From Gramella sp. MT6 (GTDB lineage Bacteria > Bacteroidota > Bacteroidia > Flavobacteriales > Flavobacteriaceae): 64,000 bases of DNA. The notes under the pieces are model-generated. The model had not been told where the DNA came from and made no database searches. It worked only from the letters and a program-made list of their open reading frames with translations. Each line of letters opens with the position of its first letter. Positions within the stretch are counted from its first letter, which is position 1. This document shows positions 35,526-43,720 of the stretch, in pieces. Made by a program: the position numbers and the translations under genes. The stretch is taken from contig NZ_CP048410.1 in the NCBI RefSeq assembly GCF_019357415.1, forward strand, positions 496,001 through 560,000, read 5' to 3'.

Positions 35526-36500
35526 TTAATTAATAGTTGTGAGATTTGTAAATATTTCATTTAAAGGTCTTCTTGCAGAAAGACAGACATTGTTTTCTTC
35601 ATCGGGAAAACCAATTGCCAACATCATAATCACTGAATGATTAGGCTGTATATTTACGTTCGCACGTAACAATTTATCCATTTTAGGGGACTGACTCCAA
35701 TTTAAACAGCAACTGGCAATACCCAAGGAATGGAGGGAGTAAATAAAAGACATAGCGAACATACCTCCATCTATCCAATGTTGATACCTCTCTTGTCCAG
35801 GCATAAAAGCTTGCTGATCTGCCGTAATTATCACCAAATTCGGTATATTTTCTCCAAAACCACGATTTCCTGTCTGGAATTTCAGGGCTCTATTTTTTAC
35901 ATTTTGATCAGCTGTATGATAAATATGCCACGCCTGCCGATTGCAAGCAGAAGGCGTTTTCATGGCCAATTTCACGGCTCTTTCTATAAGATTTTCGCTT
36001 ACCAATTCGGGTTTGAATTCCCGTAGTGAAAATCTGGAGAGAAAGAAATTTTCAGGATTTTTTAGCTTTCCTTTTAAAAAATCGTTTGAAGTAAACGTTT
36101 TGATACCATGTTCATCCGCTGAAAAAAAGTTCAAATTTTTAATTTCCTGTTTAATTCTTTCTGCATTAGCAGAATGTGGATTTTCTTCTATAAACCGAAT
36201 TAAAGTTGAAAGACCTGCCCTGTCATGATATCCAACATTATTATTTTCCTCTGCCTTTTTTAACAGGTTTAGTAGTAGAAAGGCATTATCCCAACCGGAA
36301 TCTTTTTTTCTGTTCTTAAAGCTGAGGCTTTTTTCTAGGGCGTGATATATTTTGACACTGTGGTAATTTCTTGGATTCTTATTTTTCAAATCACCTTTCC
36401 AAGAGGATTGCTTATGATACCTTTTAAAATCATAAATATATCCATCTAAAGCTTTTATCAACCTGCCATACCTTCGAAGGTTTGAGAAAATTTGGATCAT
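35526..36500 (-). CDS. Nitroreductase-family flavoprotein in the polysaccharide locus
   Basis: A 324-residue protein. Residues about 1-140 are an unrecognised alpha-helical N-terminal region. Residues about 150-324 show the nitroreductase fold: SRFSLREFKPELVSENLIE, AVKLAMKTPSACNRQAWHIY (FMN binding, S/N/R-Q) and MFAMSFIYSLHSLGIASCCLNW. Similar proteins are found next to pyruvyl transferases in polysaccharide loci, yet no reaction is established that I know of. An FMN-dependent oxidation or reduction of the glycan or of a ligand is plausible. It is one base downstream of the next gene and four from wzx. Confidence 0.75.
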   Translation of the reverse strand: MIQIFSNLRRYGRLIKALDGYIYDFKRYHKQSSWKGDLKNKNPRNYHSVKIYHALEKSLSFKNRKKDSGWDNAFLLLNLLKKAEENNNVGYHDRAGLSTLIRFIEENPHSANAERIKQEIKNLNFFSADEHGIKTFTSNDFLKGKLKNPENFFLSRFSLREFKPELVSENLIERAVKLAMKTPSACNRQAWHIYHTADQNVKNRALKFQTGNRGFGENIPNLVIITADQQAFMPGQERYQHWIDGGMFAMSFIYSLHSLGIASCCLNWSQSPKMDKLLRANVNIQPNHSVIMMLAIGFPDEENNVCLSARRPLNEIFTNLTTIN

Positions 36501-36504
36501 AATG

Positions 36505-37842
36505 TTATTTGTGTTTATTAAAAACTTTTTTTTCTGCAGAATAAAAGTATAAAGATAGCAGGAGAAGATTACTCATTACGGTAGTGCAGGCTGCCCCTAA
36601 CCCCCCATATTTTGGTAATACTATAATATTGAGAACTATATTTAAGAGGGCAACTACACCCATTATTTTGACTTTTAAGCTCATGTGCTCTTGAGTCACC
36701 AAAACCGATCCTACACTGCTAGCAACAAAAAGTATAGGGATATTAAGAGATAATATTTTTAAAAGAAAAACTGCTTCCGTATAGGTTTTTCCAAATAAAT
36801 AATGGATCAAACCATCAGCAGACAAAAAAACTACTGCCATTGCAAAGGAGCCCATAATTAGCATAAGTAAATTTCCTTTTTTATAAACCCTGTGAAATAG
36901 ATCTAGATTTTGGTGAGACCATCTATGAAGTTTTGGCAGCAAAAACTTTTGATAAATCACAGAGGGAAGTAATAAAGATGCTGTTATAACAGTAAATGCA
37001 ACAGAATAAATACCTGCCTCCGATGAACCGTAGAGGTAACGTAACAAAATAATATCACTTTGGAAATATATCAAATGAAACAAGCTACCTAAACCAAATG
37101 GCCAGGTTAATCTTATAACTTCCCACGTCTGTTTTTCATACTTCTTAGGAAAATTTAGAGTTGTATGCTTTGGAATATGACCTTTCAGTGTGAATTTACC
37201 ATTCAACATTTTTTTCATTTCCCTGTAACCGTATATGCAAACAACAATACTCACACTGCTGTAGATAAATGATACCCCTAGGAGGCCAGAAAAAGAATCA
37301 ACAAGTAAAAAACAAAGATTTAATAGTACTAACCGAAGTAAATTTGGCATTAACTGCCATATTGCTAGAGCCGTAAATCGCTCTTCCAGCTGGAATTTAG
37401 CATTTACTAATTCGAGAAAAGTTTGTCCTAATAAATATGGTAACAGTATTAACAAAACTAATTTTGTAGAAGAATTATGTCCTCCAAGAAAGGCCCAAAG
37501 AATGATTGCTACTACACCAATAAAAGCACTTCGAGTTAGAAAGCGAAAAGAACTTTTTACAAAACCCATTGCCTCCCAACCTTCATTTCCAAAAGCTTTG
37601 AGCCAATAGCTATGAACCCCAAATCCTACTAATGGAACCAGAGAAGTTATCAAAACCAGGGAAGACATGAACATTCCATATGATTCCGGTTGTAGATAAC
37701 GTGCTAAGAGTATTTGGATTAAAAAAGCAAAGCCTGCACTTAGAAGGGAACTTGACCAAAGCTTTGCAATAGATTTCCCTGCAGTGAATATTCTGGTCGA
37801 ATTAATTATATTTTTTAGAGCTAAAATATTCAAGCGCCTCAT
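36505..37842 (-). CDS. Oligosaccharide flippase (Wzx family)
   Basis: A 445-residue membrane protein with about 12 to 14 helices. It starts with SLLSAGFAFLIQILLARYLQPESYGMFMS, the Polysacc_synt signature (position about 34-62, here quoted in part: FLIQILLARYLQPESYG). It moves the undecaprenyl-linked repeat unit to the periplasmic face. It is the first intact gene after the promoter at 38145-38176, starting eight bases after the nucleotide-sugar dehydrogenase remnant. Confidence 0.88.
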   Translation of the reverse strand: MRRLNILALKNIINSTRIFTAGKSIAKLWSSSLLSAGFAFLIQILLARYLQPESYGMFMSSLVLITSLVPLVGFGVHSYWLKAFGNEGWEAMGFVKSSFRFLTRSAFIGVVAIILWAFLGGHNSSTKLVLLILLPYLLGQTFLELVNAKFQLEERFTALAIWQLMPNLLRLVLLNLCFLLVDSFSGLLGVSFIYSSVSIVVCIYGYREMKKMLNGKFTLKGHIPKHTTLNFPKKYEKQTWEVIRLTWPFGLGSLFHLIYFQSDIILLRYLYGSSEAGIYSVAFTVITASLLLPSVIYQKFLLPKLHRWSHQNLDLFHRVYKKGNLLMLIMGSFAMAVVFLSADGLIHYLFGKTYTEAVFLLKILSLNIPILFVASSVGSVLVTQEHMSLKVKIMGVVALLNIVLNIIVLPKYGGLGAACTTVMSNLLLLSLYFYSAEKKVFNKHK

Positions 37843-37849
37843 AATGAAA

Positions 37850-37981
37850 TTAAAAACAGTTTAATGGTCCATTATTTATACAAAGCCCCACTACGGAAAA
37901 TTTAGTAGCGAAAAGCTTGGCTAGAGGCAAACCCACATACCCCAATCCAATTATGGCAATTCTTGGTCTTTCGTTGATCAT
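37850..37981 (-). pseudogene. Truncated nucleotide-sugar dehydrogenase remnant
   Basis: A 43-codon frame beginning MINERPRIAIIGLGYVGLPL and continuing AKLFATKFSVVG is clearly the N-terminal NAD-binding part of a UDP-sugar 6-dehydrogenase (WecC/TviB/WbpA type, normally 420-440 residues). It then loses similarity after LCINN and stops eight bases before wzx. The NAD-binding domain alone cannot be functional, so this is a deletion remnant. Loss of the enzyme means the locus can no longer make a uronic acid precursor by itself. Confidence 0.85.
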
Positions 37982-38144
37982 TTTCTTAAAAAATATTGAA
38001 GTAAAAATAGGGCTCCGCCGCCGTGAGTCACATTTGGTAACTCTCGTAAAATTTTTGATAAAACCTGAGTGGATAATCCTAATCAAGGGCATGACCAGGA
38101 TAAATGATAAGTAGGGTTAAGTTCAGGTTGTTTCTTTGAGGCGG
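37982..38144 (-). promoter_or_regulatory. Long structured leader of the wzx operon
   Basis: Transcripts from the promoter at 38145-38176 would carry about 155 bases before the dehydrogenase remnant. Within it, GAGTTAC and GTGACTC form a 7-bp hairpin (38025-38043, one G-U) next to a GC-rich CGGCGGCGGAGCC stretch that stands out from an AT-rich surrounding. No known riboswitch class is recognised. Confidence 0.4.
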
Positions 38145-38176
38145 CAAATATAACCTCACCTCTTAGGAAGCGCAAA
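38145..38176 (-). promoter_or_regulatory. Strong flavobacterial promoter of the wzx-to-wzi operon
   Basis: On the minus strand TTTG (38173-38176), a 20-base spacer, then TATATTTG (38145-38152) is an almost ideal TTTG-N19/20-TAnnTTTG promoter. Predicted start near 38138. It lies after the terminator of the upstream upxY-barrel unit. Confidence 0.75.
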
Positions 38177-38354
38177 ATTATAAGTGTTAAATTTTTAACT
38201 TAATTTTATAAGTCTTTAACGAAAAGGAAGAAAACTAAAAAATAGTTGAAAGATACTTAGCGTTTTCAGTTAAAATATGATTTTAACCAGTTAAAAAAAC
38301 TTATCAAAACCACACAAATCACTGTGAATCAGATTACAAAACAGTTGAATAAAC
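38177..38354. other. AT-rich intergenic stretch upstream of the wzx promoter
   Basis: No gene is visible in this very AT-rich segment. It contains only short A/T tracts and separates the terminator at 38355-38381 from the promoter at 38145-38176. It could hold regulator binding sites, but I see no clear palindrome. Confidence 0.4.
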
Positions 38355-38381
38355 TAAAAAAGCTATCAGAAATAACAGCTT
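38355..38381 (-). terminator. Terminator overlapping the stop codon of the barrel protein gene
   Basis: AAGCTGTTA and TGATAGCTT pair over 9 bp (with G-U pairs) around a TTTC loop, followed by TTTT on the minus strand. The stop codon TGA (38366-38368) is part of the stem. It would separate upxY and the barrel gene from the rest of the locus unless antitermination occurs. Confidence 0.65.
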
Positions 38382-39040
38382 CCTCCGCGCCGCGCTGAAG
38401 GCAAATTATTGCCAAAAATCTTATAATTCAGACTTAACATTATCTGGTTCAATCGACCTTCATCAAAATAAGCCCGGTTGCCGTTATTAAAATTAACAAT
38501 TTGAAAGTCCTCAGAAGGAAAGGTGAAGTCATATCTTAGATCCAGTTCCAGCCTGTTAAAGCTAATTTTAAATCCAAACTGGGCAGCGAGATTGCTATGA
38601 TCATCTAACAATGGATCTAGGGTGTTTTCCATTTCTTTATTAAGAATAAACTGGTAGGCTGGACCAGCATATACATCAAAAGATCTAAAAACATTATACC
38701 CGAATAACAAGGGCAAACTGATCTTTTCTAAACTATAGGAAGAAGGAGACTCCCTAAACTCAAATTCTCCCCGAGCCCTATTTAGGAACACCTCCGGTCG
38801 CAGCAACCATTTCCCGAAATTCATTTCCAGAAAAGCACCCGCCTGGTAACCAAAATCAGATTCTGCACTGTATTGCACTGCGTTTCGCAAAACTTCAGAG
38901 CCATTATCATTCAAGCTATAATTTACCCCGGCCTTTATACCTATACTGTATTCCTGTGATTGAACCTCGTGTCCTGACAGAACAAAAAGGAGAAAGATGA
39001 CTGTAGTTATTCGTAGGTTGAACTGAAAATATGTTTTCAT
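38366..39040 (-). CDS. Outer-membrane beta-barrel protein (porin-like)
   Basis: A 224-residue protein with a signal peptide (about residues 1-28, ending EVQSQ) and the start YSIGIKAGVNYSLND, which is the common opening of OmpA/OmpX-like eight-strand barrels in Bacteroidota (PF13568-like). Short alternating strands follow (QAGAFLEMNFGKWLLRPEVF, LPLLFGYNVF). Its role in the polysaccharide locus is unknown; it may sense or stabilise surface glycan. It ends in RRGGSCYF, not the usual terminal aromatic strand, and the last codons form half of a terminator stem. Confidence 0.8.
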   Translation of the reverse strand: MKTYFQFNLRITTVIFLLFVLSGHEVQSQEYSIGIKAGVNYSLNDNGSEVLRNAVQYSAESDFGYQAGAFLEMNFGKWLLRPEVFLNRARGEFEFRESPSSYSLEKISLPLLFGYNVFRSFDVYAGPAYQFILNKEMENTLDPLLDDHSNLAAQFGFKISFNRLELDLRYDFTFPSEDFQIVNFNNGNRAYFDEGRLNQIMLSLNYKIFGNNLPSARRGGSCYF

Positions 39041-39127
39041 TTATTTATAAGTAGGCTTTGATTTATATAAATTGATCTGGAAGAATGTTCTTTTCAATAT
39101 TACTGGCATAGCAGAGTTTAAATGCGT

Positions 39128-39601
39128 TTACAAAACATCCTGTACATTAGCGGTCAACGTCCACCCTATATCGGGCAGGATAAGTTTTAGCTTCTTATTC
39201 CCTATCTCTTTAATTACAGCTTGCTTTTTCGCCAATTTTCCAGATTTGATCTCGACCTCATCGCCGGGCTTCAGATTATTAACTTCAAAGCCATCAAGGC
39301 GATCGTTATTTAACCAGGATCTGATAGCATCGATCTCTTCGGGCTTCGCAGTTGCGGGTTTATTAAGCCAGTTTAGAAAACCAAGAACCCCGGGAGCCTC
39401 GAACACACGGTTTCGATTGCTATTTTCCAGATTAGCAAACAGATAGGTTCTGAATAATGGTAAAGTAACTTTCTTTTTTCGATCTGTCCATTGCCTAACT
39501 TCTGTAATTACCGGGCAATAAATATCTAAACCAAGATTTTCAAGGAGCTTAGCCGTTTTTATTTCATGTTGCGGTTTTGTACGTATTACATACCAGGGCA
39601 T
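39128..39601 (-). CDS. UpxY/RfaH-type NusG-like transcription antiterminator
   Basis: A 157-residue NusG paralog with the N-terminal NGN domain (MPWYVIRTKPQHEIKTAKLL, then LPLFRTYLFANLE) and a C-terminal KOW domain (LKPGDEVEIKSGKLAKKQAV). Such proteins load on RNA polymerase at a specific leader and allow it to read through polysaccharide operons. It is the first gene of the locus, as in Bacteroides capsule loci; no UpxZ inhibitor gene follows. It is preceded by a strong promoter and followed, after 87 bases, by the barrel protein gene. Confidence 0.92.
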   Translation of the reverse strand: MPWYVIRTKPQHEIKTAKLLENLGLDIYCPVITEVRQWTDRKKKVTLPLFRTYLFANLENSNRNRVFEAPGVLGFLNWLNKPATAKPEEIDAIRSWLNNDRLDGFEVNNLKPGDEVEIKSGKLAKKQAVIKEIGNKKLKLILPDIGWTLTANVQDVL

Positions 39602-39669
39602 ACTGTGATTCTTTCATCAGAATGAAAAATTTCCCGCAGTAGGGTTTCTTTAAAAGTGGAGAAATTTTG
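39602..39669 (-). promoter_or_regulatory. Leader of the upxY transcript
   Basis: About 68 bases between the predicted start and the upxY ATG. It contains a CCC-TACTGC-GGG hairpin and a TTTCAT-TCTG-ATGAAA hairpin close to the start codon. In capsule loci this is where an antiterminator loads, so these hairpins are reasonable candidates for a loading signal. Confidence 0.35.
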
Positions 39670-39675
39670 AAAATG

Positions 39676-39706
39676 CAAAAATACGTTTTTTCGCTGAGTT
39701 GTCAAG
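39676..39706 (-). promoter_or_regulatory. Promoter of the polysaccharide locus (upxY)
   Basis: On the minus strand CTTG (39703-39706), exactly 19 bases, then TATTTTTG (39676-39683) matches the flavobacterial consensus well. Transcription starts near 39669. Confidence 0.75.
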
Positions 39707-39937
39707 TTAGAAGTTAGATCAGTTGTTATAGAATTACGAATCATCCTACTATACAGACCCATACTTTTCATTCCTTATAAAAAAACTCGAAGATTAAAAT
39801 AGCAATCGCGTGAGGACGTCTAACAAAGAAAATAAAATTTATAGATAGGATGACTACTTCAGGACAGATTGAAACCTCAACAATATTCCGCGACCACCCC
39901 CAATTGATGTAGACCTCTAATTCTTCAAATTATGCCA
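39707..39937. other. Intergenic stretch between upxY promoter and tRNA-Gln
   Basis: No credible gene. Short open frames here lack any recognisable motif. The sequence is AT-rich with no clear repeat or transposon end. Confidence 0.4.
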
Positions 39938-39970
39938 ATAAAAAAACCCAAACTTTTCAGTTCGGGTTTT
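39938..39970 (-). terminator. Terminator downstream of tRNA-Gln
   Basis: On the minus strand AACCCGAACT-GAAA-AGTTTGGGTT (10 bp with one G-U, GAAA tetraloop) followed by a T-run. It lies 12 bases past the tRNA 3' end. Confidence 0.88.
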
Positions 39971-39981
39971 TAACATTTTTG

Positions 39982-40054
39982 TTGGCCTACTAGGGCTCGA
40001 ACCTAGACTCTTCTGGACCAAAACCAGACGTGTTGCCAGTTACACCATAGGCCA
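39982..40054 (-). tRNA. tRNA-Gln (UUG anticodon)
   Basis: A 73-nt cloverleaf: acceptor TGGCCTA/TAGGCCA, D-arm with GGTGTAACTGGCAACAC, anticodon stem TCTGG/CCAGA with loop TTTTGGT reading UUG, T-arm CTAGG-TTCGAGC-CCTAG, discriminator A. The terminal CCA is not encoded. It is a stand-alone gene with its own promoter and terminator, bordering the polysaccharide locus. Confidence 0.95.
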
Positions 40055-40071
40055 ATGCTTAAATGCGGATG

Positions 40072-40102
40072 CAAATTTAAAACAAAGTTTAATCTACACA
40101 AA
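40072..40102 (-). promoter_or_regulatory. Promoter of tRNA-Gln
   Basis: TTTG (40099-40102), a 19-base spacer and TAAATTTG (40072-40079) on the minus strand are a perfect flavobacterial promoter. The start near 40065 leaves about 10 bases of 5' leader. Confidence 0.8.
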
Positions 40103-40266
40103 CTTTTTAATGAAATTTTACTGAAAAAATTACGCTTTATTTTCCAATTGGCCGCTGCTTCTTCATTTTCAGTATTTTCCAAAATAATTGCTTTTATCTT
40201 TCGTTTTTAAAGCATTCAGCATTTTATTATTAAATTCGCCACTTTAGTACAACTACTCTAGTATTT

Positions 40267-43200
40267 ATGACAGATCTAAACTTTAGTAAGTGGAACAAAA
40301 TCCTGGGATGGCTGGTTTTTGTGATCGCTTTGACTACCTACACGCTTACTCTGGAACCAACGGCAAGCTTTTGGGATGCCGGGGAATATATTGCTACCTC
40401 TGCAAACCTGGAAGTGGGACATCCACCCGGAGCTCCATTCTACCAGATGATGGGAGCCTTCTTTTCCACCTTTGCCCCAGATAACACAAAGGTTGCCTTA
40501 ATGGTAAACTTTATGTCTGGTTTTGCCAGCGCCATAGCGATCATGTTCATGTTCTGGTCGATCACCATGTTGGTCTTAAAAGTTGCCGGCCCGGTTTCAA
40601 AATTGACTCCGTCGAAAAAAATTGCAGTTCTGGGAAGTTCGTTAGTAGGATCCCTTGCTTTTACATTTACCGATAGTTTCTGGTTCAATGCTGTGGAAGC
40701 TGAAGTTTATGCCATGGCCGCCTGCTTTATGAGTATCATGTTCTACCTGGGCCTTAAATGGGAAAGAGATATGTTTACCCCAAGAGGCAACCGATGGATC
40801 ATACTAATCTCATTAGTCATAGGATTATCATTCGGAGTACATTTTATGGGGCTACTAACTCTGCCTGCCATAGGATTCCTATATTTCTTTAAAAACTATA
40901 AAGAAGTCACCGTTAAGAATTTCATCATCGCAAATGTAGTAGTGGTTGCGGTTTTAATGTTCATTTTCAAACTTCTGCTTCCTTATACCCTAACATTCTT
41001 TTCGGCTTCAGAACTTTTCTTTACCAATAGCCTCGGAATGCCATTTAACACTGGGACAGTAATAGCCCTACTGGTTATAGTTGCGGCTTTCTACTTCCTG
41101 ATAAATTATACCCGAAAGAAAAACCTTTATAAATACAACACTCTACTGCTATGCGTCCTGTTCGTGCTAATAGGATTCTCGAGCTGGGTGATGCTGCCTA
41201 TAAGAAGTAACGCTCCTACCGTTATTAACGAGAACAGTCCCGATAACGCCAGGGAACTACTTGCATACTACAACCGTGAACAATATGGTGAGACGCATTT
41301 ATTTTATGGCCCGCAGTGGTCTGAAATGTACTCAACCCTGGATGCAGATAATCCATACGAAGACGCTAAACCTAAATATGAAAAGGACGAGGAGCTTGGA
41401 AAATATGTCATTGTAAATGAATACAAGAACGCCAAGCAAAACCTGGATGATGACCATAAAGCGATCCTGCCACGTATGTGGAGTACAGAGCATGCCGTGA
41501 ATTATATGGAGTTTACCGGTCCGCTGGATTTCAAGATCAAACCTGAATACCAGGGAGAGGAAAGACTTATTCAGGCGGTAAACGAGTTTAAATCTCAATT
41601 CTCTCGTGGGGAAAGAGATATGGAAGACTATCATAACTTCCTGAGACAATTCAGCGAATATCTGGATGTGGAAAAACCAGGTTTTGCTGAAAATATCGGC
41701 TACCTGTTAGAATATCAGATAGGTTACATGTACTGGAGATATTTTATGTGGAATTTTACTGGTCGCCAGGATGATATCCAGGGAAAATATACCGATCTCC
41801 ATGGAAACTGGATCAGCGGAATCGATTTTATAGATGAAATGCATATTGGAAGTCAGGATAACTTGCCTTCAGATGTAAAGAATAATAAAGCAAGAAATAC
41901 CTATTTCTTCCTTCCCTTCATTCTTGGATTAATAGGACTAGTATTTCACCTGAAAAGAGACAAAAAGAACTTCTGGGTATTGATGGTATTTTTCCTATTC
42001 ACGGGAATTGCCTTAAAGATATACCTGAATGAACGCCCATTCGAGCCTCGAGAAAGAGACTATGCCCTCGTAGGTTCGTTTTATGTTTTTGCGATCTGGA
42101 TAGGCTTTGGAGTCTACGCTATTTTTGATAAGCTTAGAACAGTCCTTAGTCCCAAGATCGTCGCTCCGGTTGTTATCATTGGAAGTTTACTTTGTGTTCC
42201 TGTGTTACTAGCATCAGAAAACTGGGACGATCATGACCGTTCTGGAAGGGATACAGCATTAACTATGGCCAGGATGTATCTCGATTCGGTAGATGAAAAT
42301 GGAATCTTATTTACCATTGGAGACAATGATACCTTTGCCTTATGGTATGTTCAACAGGTGGAGAAATACCGAACAGATGTTAGAATTATTAATACCAGCC
42401 TTCTGGCTACCGACTGGTATATAGACCAGATGAAGAGAGCGGCTTTTGAAAGTGACGCTATTCCATCTCAACTGGATAACGATTTTTACAATGGTAGGAA
42501 CGATGCGATCTTCCTTAGAGAAGTGACTCAGGATACGATTCCTATAGGTACCTGGATGAATTATATTGAAAATGAAGATCCTCGTACACAGGCAGAATTA
42601 CAAAGCGGAACCTTTATCAATACCTTCCCTTCAAGACACGTAAGGATTCCGGTAGATAAACAAACTGTACTGGAAAACAATATCGTGGATGAATCTGAAG
42701 CTGATCTGATCGTGGATCATATCGATATTACCATCGGTGATCAGATCCTGTACAAGAACAGATTATTAATGCTGGATATCCTGGCAAACAATAACTGGAA
42801 AAGACCGATCTATTTCACTGGAGGAAGCTTTGGGGATGAAGATTACCTGTGGATGAAAGATTATCTACAGTTGGAAGGGGTAACCTATAAACTAGTACCT
42901 ATCCGCACACCGCTTAATCCAAGAAATCCATTTGATATGGGTAGAGTGAACACAGAAAAGATGTACAATATCGTCAAGAACTGGGATTGGGGTAATATGG
43001 GGTCTTCAGATATTTATCATGATCCTGAGACCCGCAAGAATTCTATCACCTATAGAAGTAACCTGGCGAGGCTTACCGAAAACCTCCTTAGAGAGGGTGA
43101 TACTATTCATGCCGAAGAGATTCTTGATCTTGGAATGAAACATATGCCGGTAGAATACTATGAGTATTACACACTACTGGAACCTTTTATCACCGGTTAT

Positions 43201-43572
43201 TACGAGGTAAACGAACCGCAAAAAGCCAGAGAGATCTGGGAAAAGGTTGCTAAAAAATATCAGGAAAATCTGGAATATTATAGCAGCTGGGAAGTAGAAC
43301 GCCAGTACAGGTATGCTGATGAGATCATTACAGACATGGAACGTTATCGTGGACTTGTTGACATGATGATGGTTTATGAAGACCGGGAAACTGCCAAGAA
43401 AAAGGCAGAGGAATTCAACAATTACCTGCGCATGTTCAGGCATTTTTACAGAGAAGATGAAGAAATCGATGCCGATGTAAAATCTCCTGAAGAAGAGATC
43501 ATGGAAGCACTGGATGGAGCAATTCCTGTGGAATCGAATATTGATTCTACAGAACTGGATTCTGTTGAATAG
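40267..43572 (+). CDS. DUF2723 polytopic membrane protein, GT-C-like
   Basis: A 1101-residue protein. The N-terminal part (about 1-330) has 8-9 membrane helices with the conserved first loop LEPTASFWDAGEYIATSANL and VGHPPGAPFYQMMGA, whose acidic residues are like the catalytic D/E of GT-C glycosyltransferases. Four more helices (about 550-650) follow, then a large periplasmic region including FTIGDNDTFALWYVQQVEKY and a TPR-like C-terminus. DUF2723 is related to eukaryotic TMEM260, reported as a protein O-mannosyltransferase. A role in protein O-glycosylation is therefore possible but unproven here. It is a single-gene unit after tRNA-Gln. Confidence 0.85.
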   Translation: MTDLNFSKWNKILGWLVFVIALTTYTLTLEPTASFWDAGEYIATSANLEVGHPPGAPFYQMMGAFFSTFAPDNTKVALMVNFMSGFASAIAIMFMFWSITMLVLKVAGPVSKLTPSKKIAVLGSSLVGSLAFTFTDSFWFNAVEAEVYAMAACFMSIMFYLGLKWERDMFTPRGNRWIILISLVIGLSFGVHFMGLLTLPAIGFLYFFKNYKEVTVKNFIIANVVVVAVLMFIFKLLLPYTLTFFSASELFFTNSLGMPFNTGTVIALLVIVAAFYFLINYTRKKNLYKYNTLLLCVLFVLIGFSSWVMLPIRSNAPTVINENSPDNARELLAYYNREQYGETHLFYGPQWSEMYSTLDADNPYEDAKPKYEKDEELGKYVIVNEYKNAKQNLDDDHKAILPRMWSTEHAVNYMEFTGPLDFKIKPEYQGEERLIQAVNEFKSQFSRGERDMEDYHNFLRQFSEYLDVEKPGFAENIGYLLEYQIGYMYWRYFMWNFTGRQDDIQGKYTDLHGNWISGIDFIDEMHIGSQDNLPSDVKNNKARNTYFFLPFILGLIGLVFHLKRDKKNFWVLMVFFLFTGIALKIYLNERPFEPRERDYALVGSFYVFAIWIGFGVYAIFDKLRTVLSPKIVAPVVIIGSLLCVPVLLASENWDDHDRSGRDTALTMARMYLDSVDENGILFTIGDNDTFALWYVQQVEKYRTDVRIINTSLLATDWYIDQMKRAAFESDAIPSQLDNDFYNGRNDAIFLREVTQDTIPIGTWMNYIENEDPRTQAELQSGTFINTFPSRHVRIPVDKQTVLENNIVDESEADLIVDHIDITIGDQILYKNRLLMLDILANNNWKRPIYFTGGSFGDEDYLWMKDYLQLEGVTYKLVPIRTPLNPRNPFDMGRVNTEKMYNIVKNWDWGNMGSSDIYHDPETRKNSITYRSNLARLTENLLREGDTIHAEEILDLGMKHMPVEYYEYYTLLEPFITGYYEVNEPQKAREIWEKVAKKYQENLEYYSSWEVERQYRYADEIITDMERYRGLVDMMMVYEDRETAKKKAEEFNNYLRMFRHFYREDEEIDADVKSPEEEIMEALDGAIPVESNIDSTELDSVE

Positions 43573-43617
43573 AATAGGACCAGCAGTATTGAATTCATTT
43601 GACTACAGGTACTGAAA

Positions 43618-43654
43618 CGAGGACAGCGTGACAATATTAGGTTACGCTGTCTCG
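43618..43654. repeat. REP-like palindromic element after the DUF2723 gene
   Basis: CGA-GACAGCGTGAC and GGTTACGCTGTC-TCG form a 14-15 bp stem (one bulge, two G-U pairs) with an eight-base AT loop. No T-tract follows, so it is not an ordinary terminator. Flanking TACTGAAACGAGGACAGCGTG and GCTGTCTCGAAGTATCAAT (the first in part) resemble the dispersed GTCACGCTGAGCTTGTCGAAG-type palindromes of flavobacterial genomes. Confidence 0.6.
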
Positions 43655-43720
43655 AAGTATCAATAGTTTGAGGAGTCTTGAAAATCATGGATTCAATCGT
43701 AGTGATCAGCCTTTTTTCTT

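Noticed and set aside
37982..38092. Longer start of the dehydrogenase remnant frame at 38092
   Set aside because: The 37 residues before MINERP are not dehydrogenase-like and overlap the leader hairpin, so translation more likely began at 37981.
39586..39771. 61-codon frame upstream of upxY
   Set aside because: It spans the upxY promoter and leader and has no recognisable protein character.
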